NCBI RefSeq assembly: GCF_000719705.1 | Contig: NZ_JOHO01000035.1 | Coordinates: 9,495 to 73,494 of the forward strand | DNA length: 64,000 nucleotides | From: Streptomyces sp. NRRL S-350 | GTDB lineage: Bacteria > Actinomycetota > Actinomycetes > Streptomycetales > Streptomycetaceae | Direction: 5' to 3' | Shown here: piece after piece, positions 1-7,751 of the stretch | How positions within the stretch are numbered: position 1 is the stretch's first letter | How the letters are laid out: every line of letters begins with the position of its first letter | Translations under genes and position numbers: made by a program | The notes under the pieces: generated by a model | Databases searched by the model: none | Told to the model about the DNA's origin: nothing | Seen by the model: the letters and a program-made list of their open reading frames with translations, nothing else

Positions 1-446
1 TCCTGGTTGAGGACGGGCAGGGCGGAGGTGTTGATCTCGCGGTCGCGCCGCTCGGCATTGGGGTACTTGACCACGTCGACGGCGGTGATCCGGCTGCCCG
101 CGAGGGTGACCTGGACCTGTACCGGGCCGTAGCGCGTGTTGACGGTGTCGCCGCTGACCTTCCGGGTGGCACCGGCGGCGGCGGCCGACGACTGGCCGGC
201 CGACCCGGGCGGAGCCGCCGACGCGGACGGCGCCGCGGAGCCGGCCGACCCGGGCGGGGCCGCCGACGCGGCGCCGGTGGGGGCGTTCGACGGCACCGAG
301 ACGTCGGAACCGGCGCCGGGGGCGGCTCCGGCACCCGCCCCGGAGCTGATCACCGGGGCCGGCCCGGCCGCGTCGTGCGGTTTGAGGGACAGCAGCAGCA
401 CCACCCCGGCGGCGGTGGCGGCGCTGGTGACAACGGCTCTGCGCAT
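1..446 (-). CDS. FMN-binding domain protein, C-terminus cut by window edge
   Basis: Partial gene reading leftwards off the window. It starts ATG at 446 and has 148 visible codons. A short signal or anchor helix (residues 2-22) is followed by a long Ala/Ser/Pro/Gly linker and then the start of an FMN_bind-type domain (TVNTRYGPVQVQVTLAGSRI, then VVKYPNAERRDREIN). Such extracytoplasmic domains carry covalent FMN and pair with ferric-reductase-like membrane proteins, and one lies 37 nt upstream in the same direction. The attachment motif itself would lie outside the window. The linker DNA has a 31-nt repeat at 196-226 and 241-271 (45-nt period), so the linker probably grew by duplication. Confidence 0.8.
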   Translation of the reverse strand, partial: MRRAVVTSAATAAGVVLLLSLKPHDAAGPAPVISSGAGAGAAPGAGSDVSVPSNAPTGAASAAPPGSAGSAAPSASAAPPGSAGQSSAAAAGATRKVSGDTVNTRYGPVQVQVTLAGSRITAVDVVKYPNAERRDREINTSALPVLNQ

Positions 447-483
447 GGACGTGACACTCCTCGGGGGCAGGGGGATTTCCGTA

Positions 484-1932
484 TCAGAGGGAAAAGCTCT
501 CGTGGTGGATGCGGCCGGGCCGCACCCCGGCCGCCCGCAGCGCGCGGACGGCCTCGTCGGCGAGGGTCTGCGGGCCGCACAGGTAGACCTCGTGCTCGGC
601 GAGGTGGGGGACGAGTCGGGCGAGGGCGGCTCCGAGGTCGCCGACCTGCTCCCGCGAGCCGAGCAGCTCGTGCACGACCGCGCCGCGCCGCCGGGCGACG
701 TCGGCCAGCTCCGCCCGGAACAGCAGGTCCTCCGGCCGACGGGCGCGTTGGACCAGCGTCAGCTCGCCCGGCAGCGTCTCGAACAGCGCCCGCAGCGGGG
801 TGATCCCGACACCGGCCCCGAGCAGCAGGACCCGGCGCTGCCGCAGTCGTCGCCCAGTGAACGCGCCGTACGGCCCCTCGGCCCGCACCTTGGTGCCGGG
901 GCGGAGGGCGGCCACGGCGGCGCTGTGCCCGCCCAGGTCCTTGACGGTGAAGCGCAGGAACTGCGGGTGCGGTGGCGCGGAGAGCGAGTACGGGTTGGCG
1001 GCCCAGCGCAGGCCTGGTGCCTGGAACTGGAGGCGGAAGAACTGCCCGGGTTCGGCGCGCAGTCCGTCCAACTGCCGGCCGGTCAGGAACAGCGACACCA
1101 CGCCGGGGCCCTCGGGCCGTATCTCGGCGACCTGCAGCCCGTGCCGCCGGTCGAGCAGCCACGGCCGGGCGAGCCGGTACCAGCCGAGCAGTGCCGCCGT
1201 CCCGAAGTAGAGCGCGTACCAGGCGGCGCGGCCGGGGCCGCCGCCGAGGTCGGCGCCGGTGGCGAGCTGGTGGGAGAAGGCGAGCGCCACCGCCAGGTAG
1301 GTGGCGAGGTGCAGGTAGTACCAGGCTTCGTACGGGAGCCGGCGGCGCGCGGCCCGGGCGGAGACGGCGCCGGTGCCGAGCAGTAGCAGCGTGCCGAGCG
1401 TGGCCTTGATCATCTCTGGGTAGTGGAAGACGATCTCCACGCCCTCGCCGAGCAGGCCGCGCCCGTCGGTCAGCGCGTAGCCCCAGACGATCGTCAGCAC
1501 GTGCACCGAGACGGCGGCGACCATCCAGCGGCCGCCGAAGGCGTGCCAGCGCGCCAGCCGGTCCGCGCCGACCCCGCGCTCCAGCGGGGGCAGCCGGGCC
1601 ATCAGCAGGAGCAGCACCGGGGCGGCGTACCCGGCGAGCAGTCCGGTGATCCGGCCGGCGCCGGTGAGCCAGCCGGCCGCGCCGACGACCGCCGGGGTGC
1701 CCGTCCACCACAGCGCGAGCACCCCGAGCGCGCCCACGGCGATCAGCCCGAGCGCGACGGCCGGGTCGAGGACGAGCGGCGGCCGCGGCGCCGCCCGGTG
1801 CCCGCGGCCTGCGGGCGCCCGCCCGGGCTGCCCTGCGCCGGGGCGCCCAGCTCCGGGCTGCCCTGCTCGGGGGCGCCCAGCTCCGGCGCGCGGTGAACCG
1901 GGCTGCGGCTTCGGTGCGGCGGCAGTGGTCAT
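484..1932 (-). CDS. Ferric reductase-like transmembrane flavocytochrome with FAD/NAD(P)H domain
   Basis: 482 aa. The ATG at 1932 is chosen over an upstream in-frame GTG because GAGGAGG lies just before it. Residues 1-50 are a cytosolic Gly/Ala/Pro/Arg tail with repeated GAGRPGAGQP units. About six membrane helices follow (roughly 55-265), with His-rich segments (SVHVLTIVWGY, YLHLATYLAVALAFSHQLAT) expected to ligate two hemes. Then comes an FNR-type FAD domain (GQFFRLQF, NPYSLSAPP) and a nucleotide domain (LLLGAGVGITPLRALF, VYLCGPQTL). It probably moves electrons from NAD(P)H through FAD and heme across the membrane, plausibly to the FMN-binding protein encoded next. It is divergent from the OmpR-type pair, which may regulate it. 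Confidence 0.87.
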   Translation of the reverse strand: MTTAAAPKPQPGSPRAGAGRPRAGQPGAGRPGAGQPGRAPAGRGHRAAPRPPLVLDPAVALGLIAVGALGVLALWWTGTPAVVGAAGWLTGAGRITGLLAGYAAPVLLLLMARLPPLERGVGADRLARWHAFGGRWMVAAVSVHVLTIVWGYALTDGRGLLGEGVEIVFHYPEMIKATLGTLLLLGTGAVSARAARRRLPYEAWYYLHLATYLAVALAFSHQLATGADLGGGPGRAAWYALYFGTAALLGWYRLARPWLLDRRHGLQVAEIRPEGPGVVSLFLTGRQLDGLRAEPGQFFRLQFQAPGLRWAANPYSLSAPPHPQFLRFTVKDLGGHSAAVAALRPGTKVRAEGPYGAFTGRRLRQRRVLLLGAGVGITPLRALFETLPGELTLVQRARRPEDLLFRAELADVARRRGAVVHELLGSREQVGDLGAALARLVPHLAEHEVYLCGPQTLADEAVRALRAAGVRPGRIHHESFSL

Positions 1933-1994
1933 CGGTAGCCTCCTCAGCGCCAGGCGGCGAGTGCCGCCGAGGCGGACCACGATCGCACCGCAAG

Positions 1995-2013
1995 CTCTGA
2001 GCCACCTCTGAGC
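1995..2013. promoter_or_regulatory. Direct repeat with 11-nt period, candidate OmpR-family response-regulator site
   Basis: CTCTGAGC occurs at 1995-2002 and again at 2006-2013, an exact 11-nt period, 62 nt upstream of the flavocytochrome start. Tandem half sites one helical turn apart are typical of OmpR/PhoB regulators, and such a regulator is encoded divergently at 2161. A related reverse copy (TTCAGAGC) lies at 2056-2063. That this is its target is inference. Confidence 0.45.
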
Positions 2014-2160
2014 GGGCCCGGCCGCCGGACCCCCGTCGCGACCACATCCTCGCAGTTCAGAGCGGTTGTGGCGGCCTACGAACGAGTCGCAGAGGTCTCA
2101 CGGGTTTCTCATCGCGGCGGTGCAGGATGAAGGCCTCGCCGTACGACCCGAGGGAGCACC

Positions 2161-2877
2161 ATGGACGACACCGCCGACCGCCCGGAGTGGCGCGTCCTGG
2201 TCGTCGACGACGAGCCGGACCTGGTCGAGGTGGTCTGCGGCGCCGTCCGCTACGAGGGCTGGCAGGCGCGCGGCGCGACCACCGGCCTGGCCGCCGTCGA
2301 AGCCGCCGCGGCCTGGCGGCCGCACGCCGTGGTGCTCGACGTGATGCTGCCGGACCTCGACGGCCTGGAGGTGCTGCGCCGCCTCCACGCGGAGCAGCCC
2401 GAGGTGCGGGTGCTCTTCCTCACCGCCCGGGACGCCGTCGAGGAGCGGATCGCGGGCATCGCGGCCGGCGGCGACGACTACGTGACCAAGCCGTTCAGCC
2501 TGGCCGAGGTGGTCGTCCGGCTGCGCGGGCTGCTGCGCCGGGCCGCCCCTCCCGTCGCGCCGCGGCAGCCGCCCCCGCACGCGCTGGTGCTCGGCGACCT
2601 CGTCCTGGACGACCGCGCCCGCGAGGTGACCCGAGGCGGCGGAACCATCGAACTCAGCCCGACCGAGTACGCGCTGCTCGCCCACCTGATGCGCCACCCC
2701 CGCCAGGTGCTCAGCAAGGCGCAGATCCTGGACGCGGTCTGGTCGTACGACTTCGGCGGCCAGGCGCACATCGTCGAGCTGTACATCAGCTACCTGCGCA
2801 AGAAGGTGGACGCGGGCCGCAGTCCGATGATCCACACGGTGCGCGGCGCGGGGTACCTCATCAAAGCCGCGCCGTGA
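2161..2877 (+). CDS. OmpR/PhoB-family response regulator
   Basis: 238 aa. The receiver domain (about 11-125) has the acidic pair VVDDEPD, phospho-acceptor Asp60 in VVLDVMLPDLDG, the Thr in LFLTARD and the Lys in YVTKPF. The C-terminal winged-helix domain (about 145-236) has the LSPTEYALLAHLM and TVRGAGYLI signatures. A Gly/Ala/Pro linker joins the two. The stop overlaps the start of the kinase (GTGA), so the two are probably translationally coupled. The divergent gene is a ferric-reductase-like protein with an 11-nt direct repeat before it, suggesting a redox or metal-linked regulon. The signal is unknown. Confidence 0.93.
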   Translation: MDDTADRPEWRVLVVDDEPDLVEVVCGAVRYEGWQARGATTGLAAVEAAAAWRPHAVVLDVMLPDLDGLEVLRRLHAEQPEVRVLFLTARDAVEERIAGIAAGGDDYVTKPFSLAEVVVRLRGLLRRAAPPVAPRQPPPHALVLGDLVLDDRAREVTRGGGTIELSPTEYALLAHLMRHPRQVLSKAQILDAVWSYDFGGQAHIVELYISYLRKKVDAGRSPMIHTVRGAGYLIKAAP

Positions 2878-4409
2878 GCCCCCGCGACGGGAGGTCCAGC
2901 CCCCGCACCGTGAGCCCCCGCACCAGGAGCGCCCGCCCCGGAAGCCCCCGCACCCTGCGGGCCCGCGCCGCCGGGCTGGCCCCGCGCACCCTGCGGGCCC
3001 GCCTGATCGCCGGCCTGCTGGTGCTCCTCGTCGTCACCTGTGCCGCCGTCGGGTTCGCCACCACCGCCGCGCTGCGCCACTTCCTGGTCGACCGCCTCGA
3101 CCAGCAGCTCGCCGAATCCGGCGGCCGCTACGCCGCGAGCCTGGAGCACACCGGCCAGGGCGCCGGCCCCGACACCCGGGCGCAGACCCCGGGCACCCTC
3201 GGCGTACGGCTGCTCGGCGGCCGGGTCACGGCGGCGGGCGTCGTCGACGGTGATGCCGACGACACGGACGGCCCCGACGACCAGGACGACCGGATCACCT
3301 TCACCCCCGCCCAGCAGCGCGTGCTCGCGGCCCTGCCGGTCGGCGGCCCGGCCGGGGCCCTCGACCTCGGCCGGGTGCAGGGCCACTACCGGGTCCGGGC
3401 GGTCGCCGGGCGGGACGGCGACGTGCTGGTCAGCGGCCTGCCGCTGCGCCCCGCCGAGGACACCGTCCGGAGGCTGGAGACCCTGGAACTGATGGTCTTC
3501 GCGATCGCCGTCGTGGCAGCCGGCGCCGCCGGGGCGCTCTGGGTCCGCTGGTCGCTGCGCCCGTTGCGGCGGGTGGTGGGCATGGCCGAGCGGGTCAGCG
3601 CGATGCCGCTCGCCAGCGGCGAGGTCCTGCTGGCCGAACGCGTGCCGGACGACGACCCGCGCACCGAGGTGGGCCGGGTCGGCGCGGCACTCAACCGGAT
3701 GCTCGGCCACGTCGGGGACGCCCTGAGCCGCCGCCACGCCGTCGAGGCGCGGCTGCGCGCCTTCGCCGCCGACGCCAGTCACGAACTGCGCACCCCGGTC
3801 GCGGCGGTCCGCGGCCACGCCGAACTGGCTCTGCGCCACCCCGGGGACGTCCCGGCGCCCGTGCGGCACTCGCTGGAGCGGATCGACGCCGAGGCGCTGC
3901 GGATGGGGGCGATCGTCGAGGACCTGCTGCTGTTGGCCCGGTTGGACGCCGGCCGGCCGCTCGCGGAGGAGGAGGTGGACCTGACCCGCATCGCCCTCAA
4001 CGCCGTCGCCGACGCCCGCGCCGCCGGGCCGGACCACCGCTGGCGCCTCGCACTGCCCGAGGAGCCGGTCCTGCTCCGCGGCGACGAGCACCGGCTGAGC
4101 CAGGTGGCCGCCAACCTGCTGGCCAACGCCCGCACCCACACCCCGCCCGGAACCGAGGTCCGGCTCCAACTCGAACGGGTGGGCGGACAGGTCGAGTTGA
4201 GCGTCACCGACGACGGCCCGGGGATCGCGCCGGAGCTGCTCGACCGGGTCTTCGAGCGTTTCGTCCGCGGCGATCGGGCCCGCTCGCGCGCCACCGGGTC
4301 GACCGGGTTGGGGCTGGCGATCGTCCGGGCCGTCGTTCAGGCGCACGGCGGCAGGGTGGACGCGGCCAGTCGGCCCGGCCGCACCGTGTTCACGGTCCGG
4401 CTGCCGTGA
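2874..4409 (+). CDS. Sensor histidine kinase (HAMP-HisKA-HATPase)
   Basis: 511 aa from the GTG that overlaps the regulator stop by 4 nt; the frame stays open upstream but overlaps the regulator gene. An Arg/Pro/Ser-rich cytosolic tail with repeated SPRT units comes before TM1 (about 43-67). The extracytoplasmic sensor (about 68-200) is acidic near DGDADDTDGPDDQDD. TM2 is at about 205-225, then HAMP, HisKA with His303 (DASHELRTPVAAVRG) and HATPase with N box (NLLANARTH), G1 (DDGPGIAPE) and G2 (GSTGLGLAIV). It phosphorylates the cognate regulator. The run of acidic residues in the sensor could bind cations, but that is only a suggestion. Confidence 0.92.
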   Translation: MSPRDGRSSPRTVSPRTRSARPGSPRTLRARAAGLAPRTLRARLIAGLLVLLVVTCAAVGFATTAALRHFLVDRLDQQLAESGGRYAASLEHTGQGAGPDTRAQTPGTLGVRLLGGRVTAAGVVDGDADDTDGPDDQDDRITFTPAQQRVLAALPVGGPAGALDLGRVQGHYRVRAVAGRDGDVLVSGLPLRPAEDTVRRLETLELMVFAIAVVAAGAAGALWVRWSLRPLRRVVGMAERVSAMPLASGEVLLAERVPDDDPRTEVGRVGAALNRMLGHVGDALSRRHAVEARLRAFAADASHELRTPVAAVRGHAELALRHPGDVPAPVRHSLERIDAEALRMGAIVEDLLLLARLDAGRPLAEEEVDLTRIALNAVADARAAGPDHRWRLALPEEPVLLRGDEHRLSQVAANLLANARTHTPPGTEVRLQLERVGGQVELSVTDDGPGIAPELLDRVFERFVRGDRARSRATGSTGLGLAIVRAVVQAHGGRVDAASRPGRTVFTVRLP

Positions 4410-4482
4410 TGGCTCCTTGACGGCTCCCTGATGGCTCACGGTCCGGCTGCCGTGGTGGCTCGCGGTCCGGCTGCCGTGGCTG
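4391..4482. repeat. Three copies of a ~22-nt repeat spanning the 3' ends of two convergent genes
   Basis: A core CGGTCCGGCTGCCGTG occurs at about 4393, 4439 and 4463. Copies start at 4391, 4437 and 4461. The first holds the end and stop of the kinase gene; the other two encode the Ala/Gly/Pro/Thr-rich C-terminal tail of the convergent GlxA-type gene. Confidence 0.85.
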
Positions 4483-5521
4483 CGGGCAGCGCTGCCGAGC
4501 GTGCCTCCGTAGTGTCCGTCGGAGCTCCGGCGGTCGTCCGGAAGCGCTGCCGGTAGTCGGTCGGCGTGGTGTCGAGCCGACGGCGGAACGCGCGGACGAG
4601 CGTGTCGGTGGTGCCGAACCCGCAGGCAGCGGCGATGCGTTCGAGTGTGGCGTCGCCGGACTCCAGCTGGTGGCGGGCGAGTTCGACCCGGGCCGACTCG
4701 ATGTAGGCGCTCGGCGTGGTGCCCAGCTCGGTCTTGAAGATGCGGGTCAACTGCCGTTCGCTGACGTGGGCGTGGGCGGCGAGATCCGGGACGGTGAGCC
4801 GGCCGGAGAGGTTGCGCAGGATGTGGTGGCGCAGCTCCTCGATCCGCCGGGTGGTCGAGACCGGCTCCAACGGGACGCTGAACTGGCTCTGGCCGCTGGG
4901 GCGTTTGAGGTACATCACCAGCTGGCGGGCGACGCGCAGGGCCAGCTCCTCGCCGAAGTCGTCGGCGACCAGGGCGAGCGAGAGGTCCAGGCAGGCACTG
5001 ATGCCGGCGCCGGTCCAGACGTCGCCCGCGCGGATGAAGATCGGATCGGCGTCCACCTCGATCTCCGGGTGCTCGGCGGCGAGTTGGCCGGCCGTGGACC
5101 AGTGCGTGGTGGCACGCCGACCGTCCAGCAGTCCGGCGGCGGCGAGCAGGTGGGCGCCGACGCAGACGCTCGCCACCCGGCGGGAGCGCGCGGCCAGCGT
5201 GCGGACCCGGTCGACCACCGCCGGGTCGGTGAGCGCGCGGACCCGGCGGCGGTCGTCCAGCTCGACCGAGCCGGGCACCAGCAGGGTGTCGATCCCGCCG
5301 CGCGCCGCCTCGTCGAAGGTGACGTCGGGCAGGATGCGCACGCCCGCCGCGGTGGTGACCGGGGCGAGGGTCTCGGCGGCGAGGACGACCCGGTAGCCGG
5401 CGGCGTCGTCGGTTTCCCGCCGCACCAGCGAGAACACCTCGGGCGGCCCGGTCACGTCGAGCAGGTCGACACCCTCGAACAGGACGATGACGATCAGCCG
5501 TTGCGCGGGTCCGGTTTCCAT
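4436..5521 (-). CDS. GlxA-family transcriptional regulator (DJ-1/PfpI domain plus AraC HTH)
   Basis: 361 aa. The N-terminal DJ-1/PfpI-like domain (about 8-190) keeps a Cys at the nucleophile elbow (VASVCVGAHLL, Cys120). In this family it is thought to sense a ligand rather than act as a peptidase. The AraC-type double HTH is at about 235-335 (LTVPDLAAHAHVSERQLTRI and LERIAAACGFGTTDTLVRAF). It is divergent from an isochorismatase-family gene, a common pairing in actinomycetes, so that gene is the likely target. The last about 15 residues are a low-complexity Ala/Gly/Pro tail made from the DNA repeat shared with the neighbouring kinase gene. Start ATG at 5521. Confidence 0.92.
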   Translation of the reverse strand: METGPAQRLIVIVLFEGVDLLDVTGPPEVFSLVRRETDDAAGYRVVLAAETLAPVTTAAGVRILPDVTFDEAARGGIDTLLVPGSVELDDRRRVRALTDPAVVDRVRTLAARSRRVASVCVGAHLLAAAGLLDGRRATTHWSTAGQLAAEHPEIEVDADPIFIRAGDVWTGAGISACLDLSLALVADDFGEELALRVARQLVMYLKRPSGQSQFSVPLEPVSTTRRIEELRHHILRNLSGRLTVPDLAAHAHVSERQLTRIFKTELGTTPSAYIESARVELARHQLESGDATLERIAAACGFGTTDTLVRAFRRRLDTTPTDYRQRFRTTAGAPTDTTEARSAALPAATAAGPRATTAAGP

Positions 5522-5563
5522 CAGCGCCCTCCCTCGATGTCGGAATCTGCAGGTTAGACGACA

Positions 5564-5593
5564 TTGCCGACACGCGCGGGGCGCCCGTAGCGT
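5564..5593 (+). promoter_or_regulatory. Candidate promoter of the isochorismatase-family gene
   Basis: TTGCCG (5564-5569) and TAGCGT (5588-5593) are separated by 18 nt. A TGTCGG/CCGACA inverted pair at 5538-5543 and 5567-5572 overlaps the -35 and lies in the divergent control region, so it may be an operator for the GlxA-type regulator. Confidence 0.4.
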
Positions 5594-5664
5594 TTCCGGA
5601 GGCAGGCCGCACCAGGCGTGACCTGCGAAAACCCCACCCCTCGTACGTGAAAGGCGGCACCGTT

Positions 5665-6255
5665 GTGCCCACGACGACCCTGCGCACCCTCAACGGACTC
5701 GACGACGAACCCGCATCGCTCGGTGACTCGACGCTGATCCTGGTCGACTACCAGAACACCTATGTGCGCGGCGTGATGGAGCTGACGGGCTGGCAGGAGG
5801 CGCTGGACGCCGCCGCCGACCTGCTCGGCCGGGCCCGGGCGGCCGGCGCCACCGTCATCCACGTGATCAACGACGGCGGCGAGGGCACCCCGTACGACAT
5901 CCGGACCGAGATCGGCCGGATCCACCCGAGCGTGGCCCCGGCCGAGGGCGAGCGGGTGGTGGTCAAGCAGGCGCCGGACGCCTTCGTCGGCACCGACCTG
6001 GGCGGCCTGGTCGAGGCGGCCGGCCACCGGGACGTCGTCGTCGCCGGGTTCATGACCCACATGTGCGTCGCCTTCACCACGGCGGGCGCCTTCCTGCGCG
6101 GCAACCGGCCGACCGTCGTCGCCGCCGCCTGCGCCACCCGGCCGCTGCAGTCGGCGGGCAGCGAGCTGACCGCCGCCCAGGTGCACCGCGGCGCGCTGGC
6201 GACGATCGGGGACCTGTACGGGGTGGTGGTGGAATCCCCGGCGGACCTGGGCTGA
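5665..6255 (+). CDS. Isochorismatase-family cysteine hydrolase
   Basis: 196 aa. The GTG at 5665 is preferred to the in-frame GTG at 5647 because AAAGGCGG sits at proper spacing. The cysteine-hydrolase triad is visible: Asp28 (ILVDYQNTYV), Lys101 (VVVKQAPDAF) and Cys134 (FMTHMCVAFT). Members hydrolyse isochorismate, nicotinamide or related amides; the substrate cannot be told from the sequence. Expected to be a soluble cytoplasmic enzyme. It is divergent from a GlxA-type regulator and followed by a strong hairpin, so it is probably a single-gene transcript. Confidence 0.9.
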   Translation: MPTTTLRTLNGLDDEPASLGDSTLILVDYQNTYVRGVMELTGWQEALDAAADLLGRARAAGATVIHVINDGGEGTPYDIRTEIGRIHPSVAPAEGERVVVKQAPDAFVGTDLGGLVEAAGHRDVVVAGFMTHMCVAFTTAGAFLRGNRPTVVAAACATRPLQSAGSELTAAQVHRGALATIGDLYGVVVESPADLG

Positions 6256-6369
6256 GCCGAGCCGAGTCGAGCCCCGCCGGGGCCGGATCGAACCGCGCCG
6301 GCCCGCGATCGCCCCGCCACCGGTCGTCCCGACCGGGATCGCCCCGACCCGATCGCCCCGACCCGATCG

Positions 6370-6396
6370 CCCCGCTCCCGGGAGGGGGGAGCGGGG
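6370..6396 (+). terminator. Perfect 10-bp hairpin after the isochorismatase gene
   Basis: CCCCGCTCCC (6370-6379) pairs with GGGAGCGGGG (6387-6396) around a 7-nt loop. There is no U tract, as is usual in this GC-rich group. It is preceded by three tandem copies of a 14-nt unit GATCGCCCCGACCC from 6337. Confidence 0.7.
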
Positions 6397-6516
6397 TGCG
6401 GGCCGGGTGCGCGGCCAGGGGGTGCGGGCCTGCCCCGCGCCCGGGCAGTCCGCCATGGATTCGGTTCTCGCCGAACAGTCTTGCGGCGACGCCGGTTCCG
6501 GGTGACGATCGCGACC

Positions 6517-7512
6517 GTGCTGCGAATTCTCTTCGGTACGGACGACCTGGAGCGGATCCGGGTGGCAGAGCATCCGGACATGTCGATGGAGCTGTCCCTC
6601 AGCGTGCACGCGCTGGTGAACGGACAGCGCGACCCGCGCTTCCAGGCGTGGCGGGACAGCCTGCGGGCCTCCTGGACCCCGCGCACCGCGCTGCTCTTCG
6701 ACCTCTACACGGCCTCGGCGATCCCGGAGTTCCTCACCGTGCGGCGCGACCCGGGCGCCACCGAGTGCGCCACCGCCGAGGCGCCGGAGGCACCGTTGCG
6801 CGACCACCTGCGCTCGGTCGGCGGGGCACGGCAGTTGAGCGCCTTCGCGCGCGGCGTGGCGGCGGGGGACCGCCGGGCCAGGAAGCTGCTCGGCCACGTC
6901 ACCGCCGAGTACCAGACCCGGGCGATCGACCCCTACCGGCGGCAGATCGAGACCATCGTCACCGTCGAGCACCGGCGTCACCGACGGATCACCGGGCCGG
7001 ACCAGGTGCTCCGCTCGCTGCACCCGGCGGTGTCCTGGCGCCGCCCGGTGCTCAGCTTCCCGTTGGCCGACGGCTGCCGGCACGACCTGCGGCTGGACGG
7101 TCGCGGCCTGCTGCTCCAGCCCTGCGTCTTCGGCCCCCGCCGCCCCGTCATCGCCCGTTTCGAGAATCCGGCGCAGCAGCCCGTCCTCCTCTATCCGGCC
7201 CGGATCGGTGGACCCTTGCGCGCCGAGCCCGGACCGACTCCGGGTCGTACCCTGACCGCCCTGCTCGGCCAGACCCGGGCGGCCGCCCTGGAGACCGTCG
7301 CCGTCCACGGCCCGTGCTCCACAAAGGAGTTGGCCACCCTCCTGGGCATCTCCACCGCCTCGGCGAGCGAGCACGCGACCGTTCTCGCCGACTCCGGCCT
7401 CACCGTCAAGGACCGCACCGGCCGTACCGTCACCCACCGCACAACGCCGCTCGGGCAGGCGCTGCTCGCCGGTCGTCTCCCGGCACCGGAGGCCGTGGGC
7501 GGACCCGCCTGA
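6517..7512 (+). CDS. ArsR-like winged-helix transcriptional regulator
   Basis: 331 aa from GTG 6517, whose product begins VLRILFGTDDLERIRVA, a usual N-terminus for this Streptomyces regulator type. A -10-like GACGAT lies 7 nt before it, suggesting a leaderless mRNA; in-frame starts at 6481 and 6502 are alternatives. Residues 1-230 are an effector-like domain without a motif I recognise. A C-terminal winged helix (about 245-320) has SCTKELATLLGIS-like sequence (CSTKELATLLGISTASASEH). Targets are unknown; no obvious partner gene sits beside it. A 19-bp tandem repeat follows the gene. Confidence 0.82.
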   Translation: MLRILFGTDDLERIRVAEHPDMSMELSLSVHALVNGQRDPRFQAWRDSLRASWTPRTALLFDLYTASAIPEFLTVRRDPGATECATAEAPEAPLRDHLRSVGGARQLSAFARGVAAGDRRARKLLGHVTAEYQTRAIDPYRRQIETIVTVEHRRHRRITGPDQVLRSLHPAVSWRRPVLSFPLADGCRHDLRLDGRGLLLQPCVFGPRRPVIARFENPAQQPVLLYPARIGGPLRAEPGPTPGRTLTALLGQTRAAALETVAVHGPCSTKELATLLGISTASASEHATVLADSGLTVKDRTGRTVTHRTTPLGQALLAGRLPAPEAVGGPA

Positions 7513-7557
7513 CGCCCCCCCGCTCCCGCCTGACACCCCGGCTCCCGCCTGACACAT

Positions 7558-7635
7558 CCCGGCCACCCGGGTGCACCCCGGCCACCCAGGTCCACCCCGG
7601 GCACCCAGGTGCACCCCCGGCCACCCGGCGACCCC
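7558..7635. repeat. Four imperfect copies of a 19-bp tandem repeat
   Basis: The unit is approximately CCCGGCCACCCAGGTGCAC, starting at about 7558, 7577, 7596 and 7615. It lies between the ArsR-like gene and the kinase gene. Just before it, CTCCCGCCTGACAC also occurs twice. The period is not a multiple of three and no gene covers it. Confidence 0.85.
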
Positions 7636-7684
7636 ACCCGCCGGTACCCCACCCCCGGTGTGCCCGAGCTCCACGCCTCCGGCT

Positions 7685-7706
7685 TTCGACAGAGCAGGAC
7701 TCATCC
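7685..7706 (+). promoter_or_regulatory. TTCGACAGA motif upstream of the NarL-type kinase
   Basis: TTCGACAGA (7685-7693) followed by CTCATCC (7700-7706), 45 nt upstream of the kinase start. The same two words, slightly closer together, recur in front of the ABC exporter. Probably a site for the regulator encoded at 9479 (inference). Confidence 0.5.
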
Positions 7707-7751
7707 CCAGGTCGTAGCCGGAGCCGCAGCCCCGCCCCCGACAATGGGCGG

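Noticed and set aside
350..2047. Long overlapping open frames on both strands (for example several of 400-1100 codons across the window)
   Set aside because: In DNA above 70% GC stop codons are rare, so antisense and shifted frames stay open. Their products are Arg/Pro/Gly/Ala-rich without domains, and each overlaps a gene with clear motifs.
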